NCBI RefSeq assembly: GCF_025336485.1
Contig: NZ_JAODAB010000029.1
Location: forward strand, 1 to 64,000
Reading direction: 5' to 3'
Length of the DNA stretch: 64,000 nt
Source of the DNA: Pseudomonas citri
Lineage (GTDB): Bacteria; Pseudomonadota; Gammaproteobacteria; Pseudomonadales; Pseudomonadaceae
Shown: positions 27,543-36,390 of the stretch, piece after piece
How the letters are laid out: every line of letters starts with the position of its first letter
Numbering within the stretch: the first letter of the stretch is position 1
Notes under the pieces: model-generated
Database searches by the model: none
What the model was told of the DNA's origin: nothing
Seen by the model: only the letters and a program-made list of their open reading frames with translations
Made by a program: the position numbers and the translations under genes

Positions 27543-27872
27543 ATGGGATTCAGGCCTTTATGGAGAAAAAATGCCCCCCACTATAACTTGGCGGCAATCA
27601 AGGAGGATGTCAGAAGGCTTGGGAGGAAAGCCTTCACGAAGACCGCCGGCAAAGCCGGCGCGGAACTGGGCTTCAGCTACAGAGAAATGCAAGAAATCGT
27701 TTTTCAATTGCAGAACACGATGTTGTACAAGTCGATGACCACCTATGACGATCATCGAATCTGGCAAGACGTGTATCACACCCATTCGCAAGATCTGGAG
27801 ATTTACATCAAGGTGACCTACCGCCCTGCCGGCGGCCCACCGGTAATCTCCTTCAAGGAGAACAACCCATGA
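27543..27872 (+). CDS. mqsR: MqsR-type mRNA interferase toxin
   Basis: Toxin of a type II module; E. coli MqsR is a RelE/YoeB-fold ribonuclease cutting mRNA at GCU. The 109-residue product aligns by eye with MqsR: NAPHYNLAAIKEDV at the N-terminus, LGFSYREMQEIVFQL, then YKSMTTYDDHRIWQDVY, which preserves the Lys, Gln and surrounding residues of the E. coli active site, and a C-terminal VISFKE. The ATG at 27543 follows CAGGA with only a short spacing. It precedes and overlaps the antitoxin by 4 bases, the toxin-first order typical of mqsRA. AT-richer flanks suggest acquisition. Confidence 0.9.
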   Translation: MGFRPLWRKNAPHYNLAAIKEDVRRLGRKAFTKTAGKAGAELGFSYREMQEIVFQLQNTMLYKSMTTYDDHRIWQDVYHTHSQDLEIYIKVTYRPAGGPPVISFKENNP

Positions 27873-28360
27873 AAACCCGGCAATGCTTCAATTGCGGCGC
27901 ACATGAGGGAATGAGGCATTTCGAGGGACGCGGCGAAACAATAAGTGTCAAGGGCATGGAGCGTCGCGTGGACGATCTTTCTGGCTGGGAATGCCAGCAA
28001 TGCCATGAAGTCGAGTGGGATCCCGATACCGATAGCGCGGAACGTTACGGGCAGGCCAGTGACGAGCTGGTCATCGCGGCCAGGCAAATGATCGGCACCG
28101 AGATGAAACGTATCCGCCGAAAATTGCACCTCACGCAAAAAGAGGCGGTGCAGCTCCTGTCCGGCGGTGGACACAATGCATTTTCACGTTACGAGCGCGG
28201 CGAGGTACTCCCACCCAAGGCGTTGATGCTGCTGATGCGCTTGCTGGATCGCTACCCGCACTTGCTCGCCGATGCCAAAGTGCTGGGCGAAGGCGCGGAT
28301 TTGAGGGGCGGGTTCAACCCTATCGAGCACAAGGAGCACGAAGTCCTCGGGACATCCTGA
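27869..28360 (+). CDS. mqsA: MqsA-type antitoxin (Zn domain plus HTH)
   Basis: Antitoxin and autorepressor. The 163-residue protein has an N-terminal zinc domain with CxxC at 6-9 and 42-45 (CFNC, CQQC) and a C-terminal XRE-type helix-turn-helix (about 80-130; LHLTQKEAVQLLSGGGHNAFSRYERGE), in which NAFSRYERGE matches the MqsA DNA-recognition region. It is longer than E. coli MqsA (131 residues) by a C-terminal tail of roughly 30 residues. It overlaps mqsR as ATGA, indicating coupled translation, and is followed by a strong terminator. Confidence 0.9.
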   Translation: MKTRQCFNCGAHEGMRHFEGRGETISVKGMERRVDDLSGWECQQCHEVEWDPDTDSAERYGQASDELVIAARQMIGTEMKRIRRKLHLTQKEAVQLLSGGGHNAFSRYERGEVLPPKALMLLMRLLDRYPHLLADAKVLGEGADLRGGFNPIEHKEHEVLGTS

Positions 28361-28371
28361 GCCCCAAACCC

Positions 28372-28408
28372 AAAAAACAAACCCGGCACAAGGCCGGGTC
28401 TGTTTTTC
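28372..28408. terminator. Bidirectional terminator between mqsA and aapP
   Basis: AAACCCGGC...GCCGGGTCTGTTTTT with A-tract upstream and T-tract downstream; serves mqsA (plus) and the aap operon (minus). Confidence 0.85.
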
Positions 28409-28423
28409 AGTATCGCCGCTGCA

Positions 28424-29188
28424 TCAATGCAGGATCTGGCTCAGGAACAGCTTGGTGCGATCGTTCTGCGGGTTGTCGAAGAAGTCGTTCGGCGCGGCTT
28501 GCTCGACGATTTCACCCTTGTCCATGAAGATCACGCGATTGGCCACGGTACGGGCGAAGCCCATTTCGTGGGTCACGCACAGCATGGTCATGCCGTCTTC
28601 GGCCAGGCCGATCATGGTGTCCAGTACTTCCTTGACCATTTCCGGGTCGAGGGCCGAGGTCGGCTCGTCGAACAGCATGATCTTGGGCTTCATGCACAGG
28701 GCGCGGGCGATGGCCACACGCTGTTGCTGACCGCCGGAGAGCTGGCCCGGGTACTTGTGCGCCTGCTCTGGAATGCGTACGCGTTCCAGGTAATGCATGG
28801 CGATTTCCTCGGCCTGGCGCTTGGGCATCTTGCGCACCCACATCGGCGCCAGCGTGCAGTTCTGCAGGATGGTCAGGTGCGGGAACAGGTTGAAGTGTTG
28901 GAACACCATGCCGACTTCACGGCGGATCGCTTCGATCTGCTTGAGGTCGTTGGTCAGTTCCACGCCATCGACCACAATGCGACCCTGCTGGTGCTCTTCC
29001 AGGCGGTTGAGGCAGCGGATGGTGGTGGACTTGCCGGAACCCGACGGGCCGCACAGGACGATACGCTCGCCCTGCGTCACGTTCAGGTTGATGTCTTTCA
29101 ACACGTGGAACTGACCGTACCACTTGTTCACACCCTGCATCTGAATAATGCCTTCAGGGCTCACAGGCTTTTTGATTGCTTCACTCAT
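28424..29188 (-). CDS. aapP: General L-amino acid ABC transporter ATPase
   Basis: ATP-binding subunit of the AapJQMP polar/general amino-acid importer. The 254-residue protein has Walker A GPSGSGKST, the Q-loop FQHFNLFPH, ABC signature LSGGQQQR and Walker B IMLFDEPTSALDPE, with the TVANRVIFMDKGEIVE C-terminal pattern of the polar amino-acid family. It is the last gene of the minus-strand aapJ-aapQ-aapM-aapP run, 10 bases after aapM. Confidence 0.95.
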   Translation of the reverse strand: MSEAIKKPVSPEGIIQMQGVNKWYGQFHVLKDINLNVTQGERIVLCGPSGSGKSTTIRCLNRLEEHQQGRIVVDGVELTNDLKQIEAIRREVGMVFQHFNLFPHLTILQNCTLAPMWVRKMPKRQAEEIAMHYLERVRIPEQAHKYPGQLSGGQQQRVAIARALCMKPKIMLFDEPTSALDPEMVKEVLDTMIGLAEDGMTMLCVTHEMGFARTVANRVIFMDKGEIVEQAAPNDFFDNPQNDRTKLFLSQILH

Positions 29189-29198
29189 GAGTCAACTC

Positions 29199-30296
29199 CT
29201 AACGCTTGTGGCCTGTGTCGAGCTTGCGTTCCAGATGCATGGAATAGCGCGACATACCAAAACAGAAAATCCAGAACACCAGGGCGGCGAACACATAGCC
29301 TTCGGTGGCCATGCCCAGCCATTTCGGGTCGGCGGCAGCTTGTTTCACGCTGTTGAGCAGGTCGAACAGGCCGATGATGATCACCAGGCTGGTGTCCTTG
29401 AACAACGCAATGAACGTGTTGACGATACCCGGGATCACCAGCTTCAGGGCTTGTGGCAGGATCACCAGGCCCATGCTGCGCCAGTAGCCCAGCCCCATCG
29501 CCGCGGCGGCTTCATACTGCCCCTTCGGAATGGCTTGCAGGCCGCCACGCACCACCTCGGCCACGTAGGCCGACTGGAACAGGATCACGCCGATCAGCGC
29601 CCGCAGCAGCTTGTCGAAGTTCATGCCTTCAGGCAGGAACAGCGGCAACATCACCGACGACATGAACAGCACGGTGATCAACGGCACGCCGCGCCAGAAC
29701 TCGATGAACGTCACGCAGACCACGCGGATCGCCGGCAGGTTCGAACGTCGTCCCAGGGCCAGCACGATACCCAGCGGCAACGCCCCGGCGATACCGACGG
29801 TAGCAATCACCAGGGTCAACATCAGGCCGCCCCATTGGCTGGTCGCCACGGCGTCCAGGCCGAATACGCCACCGTGCAGCAGGCACCAGGCAACGATCGG
29901 GTACACCACCAGGAAGCTCAGGCCATAGATCGCCTTGCGCGGGAAGCGCGAGATGAACAGCGGCGCCACCCCGATCACGGCCAGCCACACGGTCAGGTCT
30001 ACGCGCCAGCGCAGCTCCGTCGGGTAGTAGCCGTACATGAACTGGCCGAAACGTTGCTGGATGAACACCCAGCAGGCGCCTTCCTTGGTGCAGTCGGCGC
30101 GGGTAGTACCGACCCAGTTCGCATCCAGGATCGCCCAGTGCAGCAGCGGTGGGATAATCAGGTAAATCAGATAGAACGCAAACAGGGTCAGCAGCGTGTT
30201 GAGCCAGCTGGAGAACATGTTGGCGCGCATCCACGCCACCACGCCGATGCTGCTGGACGGTGGTGGCATGTCGGGTTTGAAAGTATGAGTCGTCAT
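29199..30296 (-). CDS. aapM: General L-amino acid ABC transporter permease
   Basis: Membrane subunit of the importer. The 365-residue protein has a long N-terminal region with membrane segments and a periplasmic loop (residues about 55-100, containing two Cys in ADCTKEGACW), then the conserved HisM-type permease core with the EAA loop GLQAIPKGQYEAAAAMGLGYWRSMGLVILPQALK. Partner of AapQ. The extended N-terminus is characteristic of AapM as opposed to the shorter GlnP/HisM permeases. Confidence 0.94.
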   Translation of the reverse strand: MTTHTFKPDMPPPSSSIGVVAWMRANMFSSWLNTLLTLFAFYLIYLIIPPLLHWAILDANWVGTTRADCTKEGACWVFIQQRFGQFMYGYYPTELRWRVDLTVWLAVIGVAPLFISRFPRKAIYGLSFLVVYPIVAWCLLHGGVFGLDAVATSQWGGLMLTLVIATVGIAGALPLGIVLALGRRSNLPAIRVVCVTFIEFWRGVPLITVLFMSSVMLPLFLPEGMNFDKLLRALIGVILFQSAYVAEVVRGGLQAIPKGQYEAAAAMGLGYWRSMGLVILPQALKLVIPGIVNTFIALFKDTSLVIIIGLFDLLNSVKQAAADPKWLGMATEGYVFAALVFWIFCFGMSRYSMHLERKLDTGHKR

Positions 30297-30306
30297 GCGC
30301 GTTTCC

Positions 30307-31488
30307 TCACCGCTCGATCAGCGCAATGCGCTTGTTGTACCAGTTCATCAGCAACGAAATACTGATACTGATCGCCAGGTACACACTCATGGTGATCGCA
30401 ATCACCTCGATGGCCTGGCCGGTCTGGTTCAACACCGTACCAGCAAACAGCGAAACCATTTCCGGGTAGCCGATACCGGCGGCTAGGGAAGAGTTCTTTG
30501 CCAGGTTCAGGTATTGGCTGGTCAACGGCGGAATGATCACGCGCAAGGCTTGCGGGATGATCACCTTGCGCAGGGTCGGACCGTTGCGCAGCCCCAGGGA
30601 GCGCGCCGCTTCGGTCTGGCCGTGGCTGACCGACTTGATGCCCGAACGCACGATCTCGGCGATGAACGCCGCGGTGTACACGGTCAGGGCCAGGGTCAAG
30701 GCCAGCAGCTCCGGGATCAATACCCAGCCACCGACGAAGTTGAACCCCTTGAGTTCCGGCATCTCCCAATGCACCGGCGCCCCGAACAGCAGCGCGCACA
30801 CGGCAGGAATGACCACGAACAGCGCCAAGCCGACCCAGAACTTGTGGAACGGCTCACCGGTCTCGTCAAAACGCTTGTTAGCCCAGCGCGCCATCAGCAC
30901 GATGGCGACGATGGCCACCACAATGCTGGCAATGAACGGCCAGAACCCGTCCGCCACCAGCGCGGCCGGCATGTTCAAGCCTCGGCTGCTGATAAAGAAC
31001 GTGTCACCGATGTTATGACTGTTGCGCGGCCCCGGCATGCTCAGGAATACCGCGAAATACCAGAACAGGATTTGCAGCAATGGCGGGATGTTACGAAAGA
31101 CCTCCACATAGACAGTGGCCAGCTTGGAGATGATCCAGTTCTGCGACAAGCGCGCCACGCCGATGATGAACCCGAGGATGGTCGCCAGGATCACACCGAT
31201 GAACGTCACCAGCAGTGTGTTCAGCAAACCGATGACGAAGACGCGGGCATAGCTGTCCGCTTCGGTGTAGTCGATCAGGTGCTGGGCAATGCCGAAACCG
31301 GCGCTGCGCTCCAGGAAGCCAAAACCGGAGGTAATACCCCGGTGGGCCAGGTTGGTCTGGGTGTTGTCGAACAAGAACCAGCCCAAGGAAATAACCGCCA
31401 CGACCGTGACGATCTGAAATACCCACGCACGCACTCGTGGATCGCTGAGGCTTAGCCTCTGCTTAGGTGCGCCGATTGAATTTTGCAT
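30307..31488 (-). CDS. aapQ: General L-amino acid ABC transporter permease
   Basis: Second membrane subunit. The 393-residue protein has N-terminal segment VVAVISLGWFLFDNTQTNLAHRGITSGF, several membrane helices and the permease signature GIKSVSHGQTEAARSLGLRNGPTLRKVIIPQALR. It is longer than classical permeases, as expected for AapQ, because of a central insertion. It is separated from aapJ by 65 bases that hold a strong hairpin, and from aapM by 10 bases. Confidence 0.94.
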   Translation of the reverse strand: MQNSIGAPKQRLSLSDPRVRAWVFQIVTVVAVISLGWFLFDNTQTNLAHRGITSGFGFLERSAGFGIAQHLIDYTEADSYARVFVIGLLNTLLVTFIGVILATILGFIIGVARLSQNWIISKLATVYVEVFRNIPPLLQILFWYFAVFLSMPGPRNSHNIGDTFFISSRGLNMPAALVADGFWPFIASIVVAIVAIVLMARWANKRFDETGEPFHKFWVGLALFVVIPAVCALLFGAPVHWEMPELKGFNFVGGWVLIPELLALTLALTVYTAAFIAEIVRSGIKSVSHGQTEAARSLGLRNGPTLRKVIIPQALRVIIPPLTSQYLNLAKNSSLAAGIGYPEMVSLFAGTVLNQTGQAIEVIAITMSVYLAISISISLLMNWYNKRIALIER

Positions 31489-31517
31489 GAAGTGCCCCGC
31501 AAAGAATGGAACAGAAC

Positions 31518-31545
31518 ATCACCCGGTGGTGGACCCACCGGGTGA
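31518..31545 (-). terminator. Intercistronic hairpin between aapJ and aapQ
   Basis: Arms ATCACCCGGTGG and CCACCGGGTGAT, 12 bp, with a 4-base loop and no T-run. Such structures between a binding-protein gene and its permeases usually protect the upstream mRNA and set a higher level of the binding protein. Confidence 0.75.
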
Positions 31546-31553
31546 TAGAACCA

Positions 31554-32585
31554 TCAGCGCACTGGTGGTGCGTATTGAATACCGCCAGCGTTCCACAGCG
31601 CGTTCAAGCCGCGATCGATTTCCAGCGGAGTGCCCTTGCCCAGGTTGCGCTCGAACATCTCGCCGTAGTTGCCCACTTGCTTGACGATCTTCACGACCCA
31701 GTCTTTCGGCAGTTTCAGGTCCTTGCCGTATTCACCGTCGGCGCCCAGCATACGAGCCACGTCAGGGTTCTTGGTGGACTTGGCTTCAGCTTCGACGTTC
31801 TTCGAAGTGACGCCCGCCTCTTCAGCATTGAGCAGGGCGTAGCCGGTCCAGCGCACGATGGCCAGCCACTCGTCGTCGCCGTTACGCACGACCGGGCCCA
31901 GTGGCTCCTTGGAGATGGTTTCCGGCAGGACCACGTAGTCCTTCGGCGAAGCCAGCTTGCTGCGCTGGGCGAACAGTTGGGACTTGTCGGAGGTCAGCAC
32001 GTCGCAACGACCGGATTCCAGCGACTTGGCGCTTTCGTCGGAGGTGTCGAAGGTGATCGGGGTGTACTTCAGGCCGTTGGCACGGAAGTAGTCGGAAACG
32101 TTCAGCTCAGTGGTGGTACCGGCCTGAATACAGATGGTCGCACCGTCCAGTTCCTTGGCGCTCTTGACGCCCAGCTTGTTGTTGGCCAGGAAGCCGATGC
32201 CGTCGTAGTAGGTGATGAAACCCGGGAACTTCAGGCCCATGCCCGCGTCACGGGAGCTGGTCATGGTGGAGTTGCGCGAGAGCACGTCGATTTCGCCCGA
32301 TTGCAGAGCGGTGAAGCGCTCCTTGGCGTTCAACTGGCTGAACTTGACCTTGGTCGCGTCACCGAATACCGCAGCGGCCACGGCGCGGCAGAAGTCGGCG
32401 TCGATACCGACGATCTTGCCAGTCGAGTCAGGCACCGAGAAACCTGGCAGGCCATCACTCACACCACACTGCACAAAGCCTTTCTTTTGTACGGCATCCA
32501 GGGTTGCACCCGCCTGGGCGAACCCACTCACACCGAGCACAGCTGCTGCGGTCACGACAGCCAGGGTGGATTTCAGTAACTTCAT
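31554..32585 (-). CDS. aapJ: General L-amino acid-binding periplasmic protein
   Basis: Substrate-binding subunit. The 343-residue protein has a signal peptide (MKLLKSTLAVVTAAAVLGVSG.. cut after AQA, about residue 25) and an SBP_bac_3 fold: VQCGVSDGLPGFSVPDSTGKIVGIDADFCRAVAAAVFGD, then RNSTMTSSRDAGMGLKF and the C-terminal WFNAGG-like ALWNAGGIQY. GGAGG lies just before the ATG. It heads the aapJQMP operon. Confidence 0.95.
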   Translation of the reverse strand: MKLLKSTLAVVTAAAVLGVSGFAQAGATLDAVQKKGFVQCGVSDGLPGFSVPDSTGKIVGIDADFCRAVAAAVFGDATKVKFSQLNAKERFTALQSGEIDVLSRNSTMTSSRDAGMGLKFPGFITYYDGIGFLANNKLGVKSAKELDGATICIQAGTTTELNVSDYFRANGLKYTPITFDTSDESAKSLESGRCDVLTSDKSQLFAQRSKLASPKDYVVLPETISKEPLGPVVRNGDDEWLAIVRWTGYALLNAEEAGVTSKNVEAEAKSTKNPDVARMLGADGEYGKDLKLPKDWVVKIVKQVGNYGEMFERNLGKGTPLEIDRGLNALWNAGGIQYAPPVR

Positions 32586-33058
32586 TCAAACCTCCAGTTT
32601 TGCTCTTGTTGTGTCGGAGCTTGAGTCCTGTCGCACCCTTTTGGGGCATTGCCGACCCTTGTTGGCTTTTTTTAGGGTCAACCGACGTCTTGGACCTTCG
32701 CCATGAGTCAATTAATGAAGACACCACCAGCGGCGGCTATCCTCACCTCTCGCCAATCGGCCGAACGGGCTGTAGCCCTTCACGTTCGCGAAGCCCGTAG
32801 CGGCTATTGGCGAACATCCATCACCGGATTTCTGATATCCCATGCATCGCGTCGAACTGATAGTGTTACCGCGCAGCGCAAGAATCATCACTCGGTCATC
32901 CCGTAGCAAAGCCCGTACCAGAGCGCTGCGCCTAGCCCGATGTAAAACACGTCAAGACAAAAACTTTCAACTTTGCGACATCTAATTAACTGAGGCACCG
33001 GGCACGCACCGTAATCACGCACTGATTGAGCGCGCCCGCACAGATTTGGAGCACAGCC
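32586..33058. promoter_or_regulatory. Divergent region between aapJ and the esterase gene
   Basis: A 473-base non-coding region. It holds an inverted repeat at 32750-32813, T-rich stretches near 32665-32675 that may belong to the aap promoter, and the promoter of the esterase gene. I find no confident promoter boxes or genes. Confidence 0.45.
32750..32813. repeat. 64-base imperfect inverted repeat
   Basis: Outer arms TCGCCAAT (32750-32757) and ATTGGCGA (32806-32813), with inner ACGGGCT / AGCCCGT pairing. It could be a stem-loop in the aap leader or a small palindromic repeat unrelated to the REP family seen elsewhere. Confidence 0.6.
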
Positions 33059-33715
33059 ATGACCGACCCCCTGATTCTCGAGCCCAGCGGCACTGCCGAT
33101 GCGTGTGTTATCTGGCTCCACGGCCTGGGCGCCGATCGTTACGACTTCCTGCCGGTAGCCGAAATGCTCCAGCAAAGCCTGCTCACCACGCGTTTCGTTC
33201 TGCCCCAGGCACCGACCCAGCCGGTGACGATCAACGGTGGCTATGCCATGCCCAGTTGGTACGACATCCGCGCCCTGAGCCCGGCCCGCGCCATCGACGA
33301 ACAGCAGCTCGAAACCTCGGCACAACGGGTCATCGAACTGGTCGAAACCCAGCGGGCCAGCGGAATAGACGCATCGCGTATTTTCCTGGCCGGTTTTTCC
33401 CAGGGCGGCGCGGTGGTCTACCACACGGCGTTCGTGAAATGGCAAGGCCCCTTGGGGGGCGTGCTTGCACTCTCCACTTATGCACCGACCTTCAGCGAAG
33501 AACTGCAGTTGTCGGCCAGCCAGCAGCGCATTCCAGTCCTGGCGTTGCACGGGCAATACGACGAAGTGGTCCTCAACCCAATGGGGCGGACCGCAAAAGA
33601 GTACTTGAAGCTACATGGTGTCACCGTGACATGGCAGGAATACCCAATGGGCCACGAAGTGTTACCCGAGGAGATTCGCGACATCGGCACCTGGCTGACC
33701 GAACGGTTACGTTAA
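33059..33715 (+). CDS. Carboxylesterase / phospholipase family hydrolase
   Basis: A 218-residue alpha/beta hydrolase of the acyl-protein-thioesterase-like carboxylesterase group. Visible parts: WLHGLGADRYDF oxyanion region, nucleophile Ser in GFSQGG, catalytic Asp in HGQYDEVV and catalytic His in PMGHEVLPEE. It resembles the Pseudomonas esterase studied as EstB/carboxylesterase II that hydrolyses short acyl esters. GGAG lies 8 bases before the ATG at 33059. It lies upstream of rhlB, as in P. aeruginosa. Confidence 0.9.
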   Translation: MTDPLILEPSGTADACVIWLHGLGADRYDFLPVAEMLQQSLLTTRFVLPQAPTQPVTINGGYAMPSWYDIRALSPARAIDEQQLETSAQRVIELVETQRASGIDASRIFLAGFSQGGAVVYHTAFVKWQGPLGGVLALSTYAPTFSEELQLSASQQRIPVLALHGQYDEVVLNPMGRTAKEYLKLHGVTVTWQEYPMGHEVLPEEIRDIGTWLTERLR

Positions 33716-33799
33716 GCGCGCACTATTAATGAACACACTACGCCGCGCCCGTTTCTTGCATTACACTGGCCGGCGTACATTCCTTAACCAATCGATGAG

Positions 33800-35272
33800 A
33801 TGACCGTGCTCAAAGCACTCAAGAAGATGTTCGGTAGAAGCGAGGCCGAGCAGCTCGCGCCAGACGCCAGCGCCACCGTCCAGGGCCCAAGCCGCACCGA
33901 TGCGCAGCAACCGCGCCAGACCGCACCTGTTGCAGAGGCCAAGAAAGCGTCGCCTCGCCCAACCGCTGCGCCGGTGACAGCCCCGACGCCGGAAAAACCA
34001 CGCAACGAAACGCCCAAGCCGCGTCGTGAACGGGCGCCGAAACCGCCGGTCGTTGCCTGGAAGCTCGAGGACTTCGTCGTAGAACCCCAGGAAGGCAAGA
34101 CCCGCTTCCACGATTTCAAACTCGCCCCTGAGCTGATGCATGCCATCCAGGACCTGGGTTTCCCGTACTGCACGCCGATCCAGGCGCAGGTGCTGGGCTT
34201 CACCCTCGCCGGCAAAGACGCCATCGGGCGCGCCCAGACCGGCACCGGCAAGACGGCCGCGTTCCTGATCTCCATCATCACCCAATTGCTGCAAACCCCG
34301 CCGCCCAAGGAACGCTACATGGGCGAGCCGCGTGCGCTGATCATCGCGCCGACCCGCGAACTGGTGGTGCAGATTGCCAAGGACGCCGCCGCCCTGACCA
34401 AATACACCGGCCTGAACGTCATGACGTTCGTCGGCGGCATGGACTTCGACAAACAGCTCAAGCAGCTCGAAGCCCGCCACTGCGACATCCTGGTAGCCAC
34501 CCCCGGCCGCCTGCTGGACTTCAACCAGCGCGGCGACGTGCACCTGGACATGGTCGAAGTGATGGTGCTCGACGAAGCCGACCGCATGCTCGACATGGGC
34601 TTCATCCCGCAAGTGCGGCAGATCATTCGCCAGACCCCACCGAAAATCGAACGCCAGACATTGCTGTTCTCCGCGACCTTCACCGACGACGTCATGAACC
34701 TGGCCAAGCAGTGGACCACGGACCCGGCCATCGTCGAGATCGAAGCCGAGAACGTCGCCAGCGACAACGTCGAACAGCACATCTACGCCGTGGCCAGCGC
34801 CGACAAGTACAAGCTGTTGTACAACCTGGTCAACGACAACGGCTGGGAACGAGTGATGGTGTTCGCCAACCGCAAGGACGAAGTGCGGCGCATCGAAGAA
34901 CGCCTGGTGCGCGATGGCGTCAACGCCGCCCAACTCTCGGGCGATGTGCCGCAGCACAAACGCATCAAGACTCTCGAAGGCTTTCGCGAAGGCAAGATCC
35001 GCGTACTGGTCGCCACCGACGTGGCCGGTCGCGGCATCCACATCGACGGCATCAGCCATGTGATCAACTTCACCCTGCCGGAAGTTCCGGACGATTACGT
35101 GCACCGCATCGGCCGGACGGGTCGCGCCGGGGCCGAGGGGGTGTCCATCAGTTTTGCCGGGGAAGATGACTCGTATCAACTTCCGTCCATCGAGGCACTG
35201 CTGGGGCGCAAGATCAGCTGCGAGATGCCACCGACGCATTTGTTGCGGGCGGTTGAACGCAAGCGGCATTGA
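33800..35272 (+). CDS. rhlB: DEAD-box ATP-dependent RNA helicase RhlB
   Basis: RNA helicase, degradosome-associated in enterobacteria. The 490-residue protein has a disordered Pro/Ala/Lys-rich N-terminal extension (about 1-85), then Q motif, AQTGTGKT, PTREL, TPGR, VLDEADRM, SAT, and in the second RecA domain ARGxDxxG-like VAGRGIHIDG and HRIGRTGRAG. The usual RhlB C-terminal extension is short (ends RAVERKRH). The RhlB name rests on resemblance to the Pseudomonas orthologue next to dauBAR; RhlE-type is less likely. Confidence 0.9.
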   Translation: MTVLKALKKMFGRSEAEQLAPDASATVQGPSRTDAQQPRQTAPVAEAKKASPRPTAAPVTAPTPEKPRNETPKPRRERAPKPPVVAWKLEDFVVEPQEGKTRFHDFKLAPELMHAIQDLGFPYCTPIQAQVLGFTLAGKDAIGRAQTGTGKTAAFLISIITQLLQTPPPKERYMGEPRALIIAPTRELVVQIAKDAAALTKYTGLNVMTFVGGMDFDKQLKQLEARHCDILVATPGRLLDFNQRGDVHLDMVEVMVLDEADRMLDMGFIPQVRQIIRQTPPKIERQTLLFSATFTDDVMNLAKQWTTDPAIVEIEAENVASDNVEQHIYAVASADKYKLLYNLVNDNGWERVMVFANRKDEVRRIEERLVRDGVNAAQLSGDVPQHKRIKTLEGFREGKIRVLVATDVAGRGIHIDGISHVINFTLPEVPDDYVHRIGRTGRAGAEGVSISFAGEDDSYQLPSIEALLGRKISCEMPPTHLLRAVERKRH

Positions 35273-35290
35273 CCGCCCCCCCCCCATCAG

Positions 35291-35324
35291 AAAAGCGCAG
35301 CCGTCACGGGTTGCGCTTTTTTTT
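35291..35324 (+). terminator. Rho-independent terminator of rhlB
   Basis: AAAGCGCA faces TGCGCTTTTTTTT over a short imperfect loop, immediately after rhlB. Confidence 0.88.
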
Positions 35325-35354
35325 CGCCTGGAATATTGCTCAACAAAACAAAAA

Positions 35355-35367
35355 GTCCATAATAGAC
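35355..35367. promoter_or_regulatory. Candidate DauR box upstream of dauB
   Basis: GTCCATAATAGAC, a near-palindrome, lies 34 bases before the dauB ATG. A related box lies upstream of the divergent binding-protein gene (39157-39169). Shared text AAAGTCCA..AT.GA suggests one regulator; DauR is the obvious candidate but this is inference. Confidence 0.5.
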
Positions 35368-35400
35368 AAATTAGTTTACAAACAGCCTTCCGGAGCGCCC

Positions 35401-36390
35401 ATGTCCAGCACGCCTTCTGTCATGACCCAAGCCCAGGCCCGAGAGCTGCTCGGACACATCGACGTGCCACACATCCTGCGCAAGCTGTTTCGCGACCTCG
35501 CCGCCGGGCAAGCGGTGCAGCCGCCCCAGCAACTGGTGGTGTTTCCCCAGGGTGCCGGGGACTTCATCAATTACCTGGGCGTGCTGGCGCAAGACCAGGT
35601 CTACGGGGTCAAGACCTCGCCCTACATCGTCCGCGAGCAAGGCCCGCTGGTCACTGCCTGGACCTTGCTGATGTCGATGCAGACCGGCCAGCCGTTGCTG
35701 CTGTGCGATGCTGCCGAACTGACCACTGCCCGCACCGCCGCCACCACCGCCGTCGCCGTCGATGCCCTGGCCCCGCTCCGGGCCCGGCGCCTGGCGGTCA
35801 TCGGCAGTGGTGCCGTGGCCCGCGCGCATGTGCAGTACGTCAAAGGGCTGCGGGATTGGGAAAGCATCAACCTCTACTCGCCGAGCCTGCAGGCCAGGAC
35901 GACTCAGGCACTGGCCGCCCTCACCGACCTCGACCCGCGCCTGCAAATCGCCGACAGTCTTCAAGCCGCACTGCATGACGCCGATGTGGTGATGCTCTGC
36001 ACCTCGTCCGCCCAAGCGGTACTCGACCCGCAGGCCCTGGGCAAACCGGCGCTGATCACCTCCATCAGCACCAACGCGCCACGCGCCCACGAAGTACCGC
36101 CGCAAAGCCTCAGCGACATGGACGTGTTCTGCGACTATCGTCAGACCACCCCGGGTTCGGCCGGTGAAATGCTGATCGCGGCCGAACAACATGGCTGGGA
36201 GGCGTCGAGCATCGTTGGCGACTTGCCCGACCTGCTCAGCGAACGGGTGGCGCGCCCGAGCTATCAGCGCCACGTATTCTTCCGCTCCATCGGCCTGGGG
36301 CTGGAAGACGTGGCGTTGGCGAATGCGCTTTACCGATTGCACACCCAGACTCGAACTCCCGGCACCGTGCTCGACAGGAGCATTCCATGA
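35401..36390 (+). CDS. dauB: NAD(P)H-dependent anabolic L-arginine dehydrogenase
   Basis: Second step of D-to-L-arginine racemisation: reductive amination of 2-ketoarginine to L-arginine. The 329-residue protein is an ornithine cyclodeaminase/mu-crystallin family member: VKTSPYIVREQGPLVTAWTLLM, dinucleotide-binding LAVIGSGAVARAHVQYV (about 135-151), and a C-terminal AGEMLIAAEQHGW. The ATG at 35401 has GGAG 7 bases upstream. It overlaps dauA by 4 bases (ATGA), and the rhlB-dauB-dauA-dauR order matches P. aeruginosa, which is the main ground for the name. Confidence 0.9.
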   Translation: MSSTPSVMTQAQARELLGHIDVPHILRKLFRDLAAGQAVQPPQQLVVFPQGAGDFINYLGVLAQDQVYGVKTSPYIVREQGPLVTAWTLLMSMQTGQPLLLCDAAELTTARTAATTAVAVDALAPLRARRLAVIGSGAVARAHVQYVKGLRDWESINLYSPSLQARTTQALAALTDLDPRLQIADSLQAALHDADVVMLCTSSAQAVLDPQALGKPALITSISTNAPRAHEVPPQSLSDMDVFCDYRQTTPGSAGEMLIAAEQHGWEASSIVGDLPDLLSERVARPSYQRHVFFRSIGLGLEDVALANALYRLHTQTRTPGTVLDRSIP

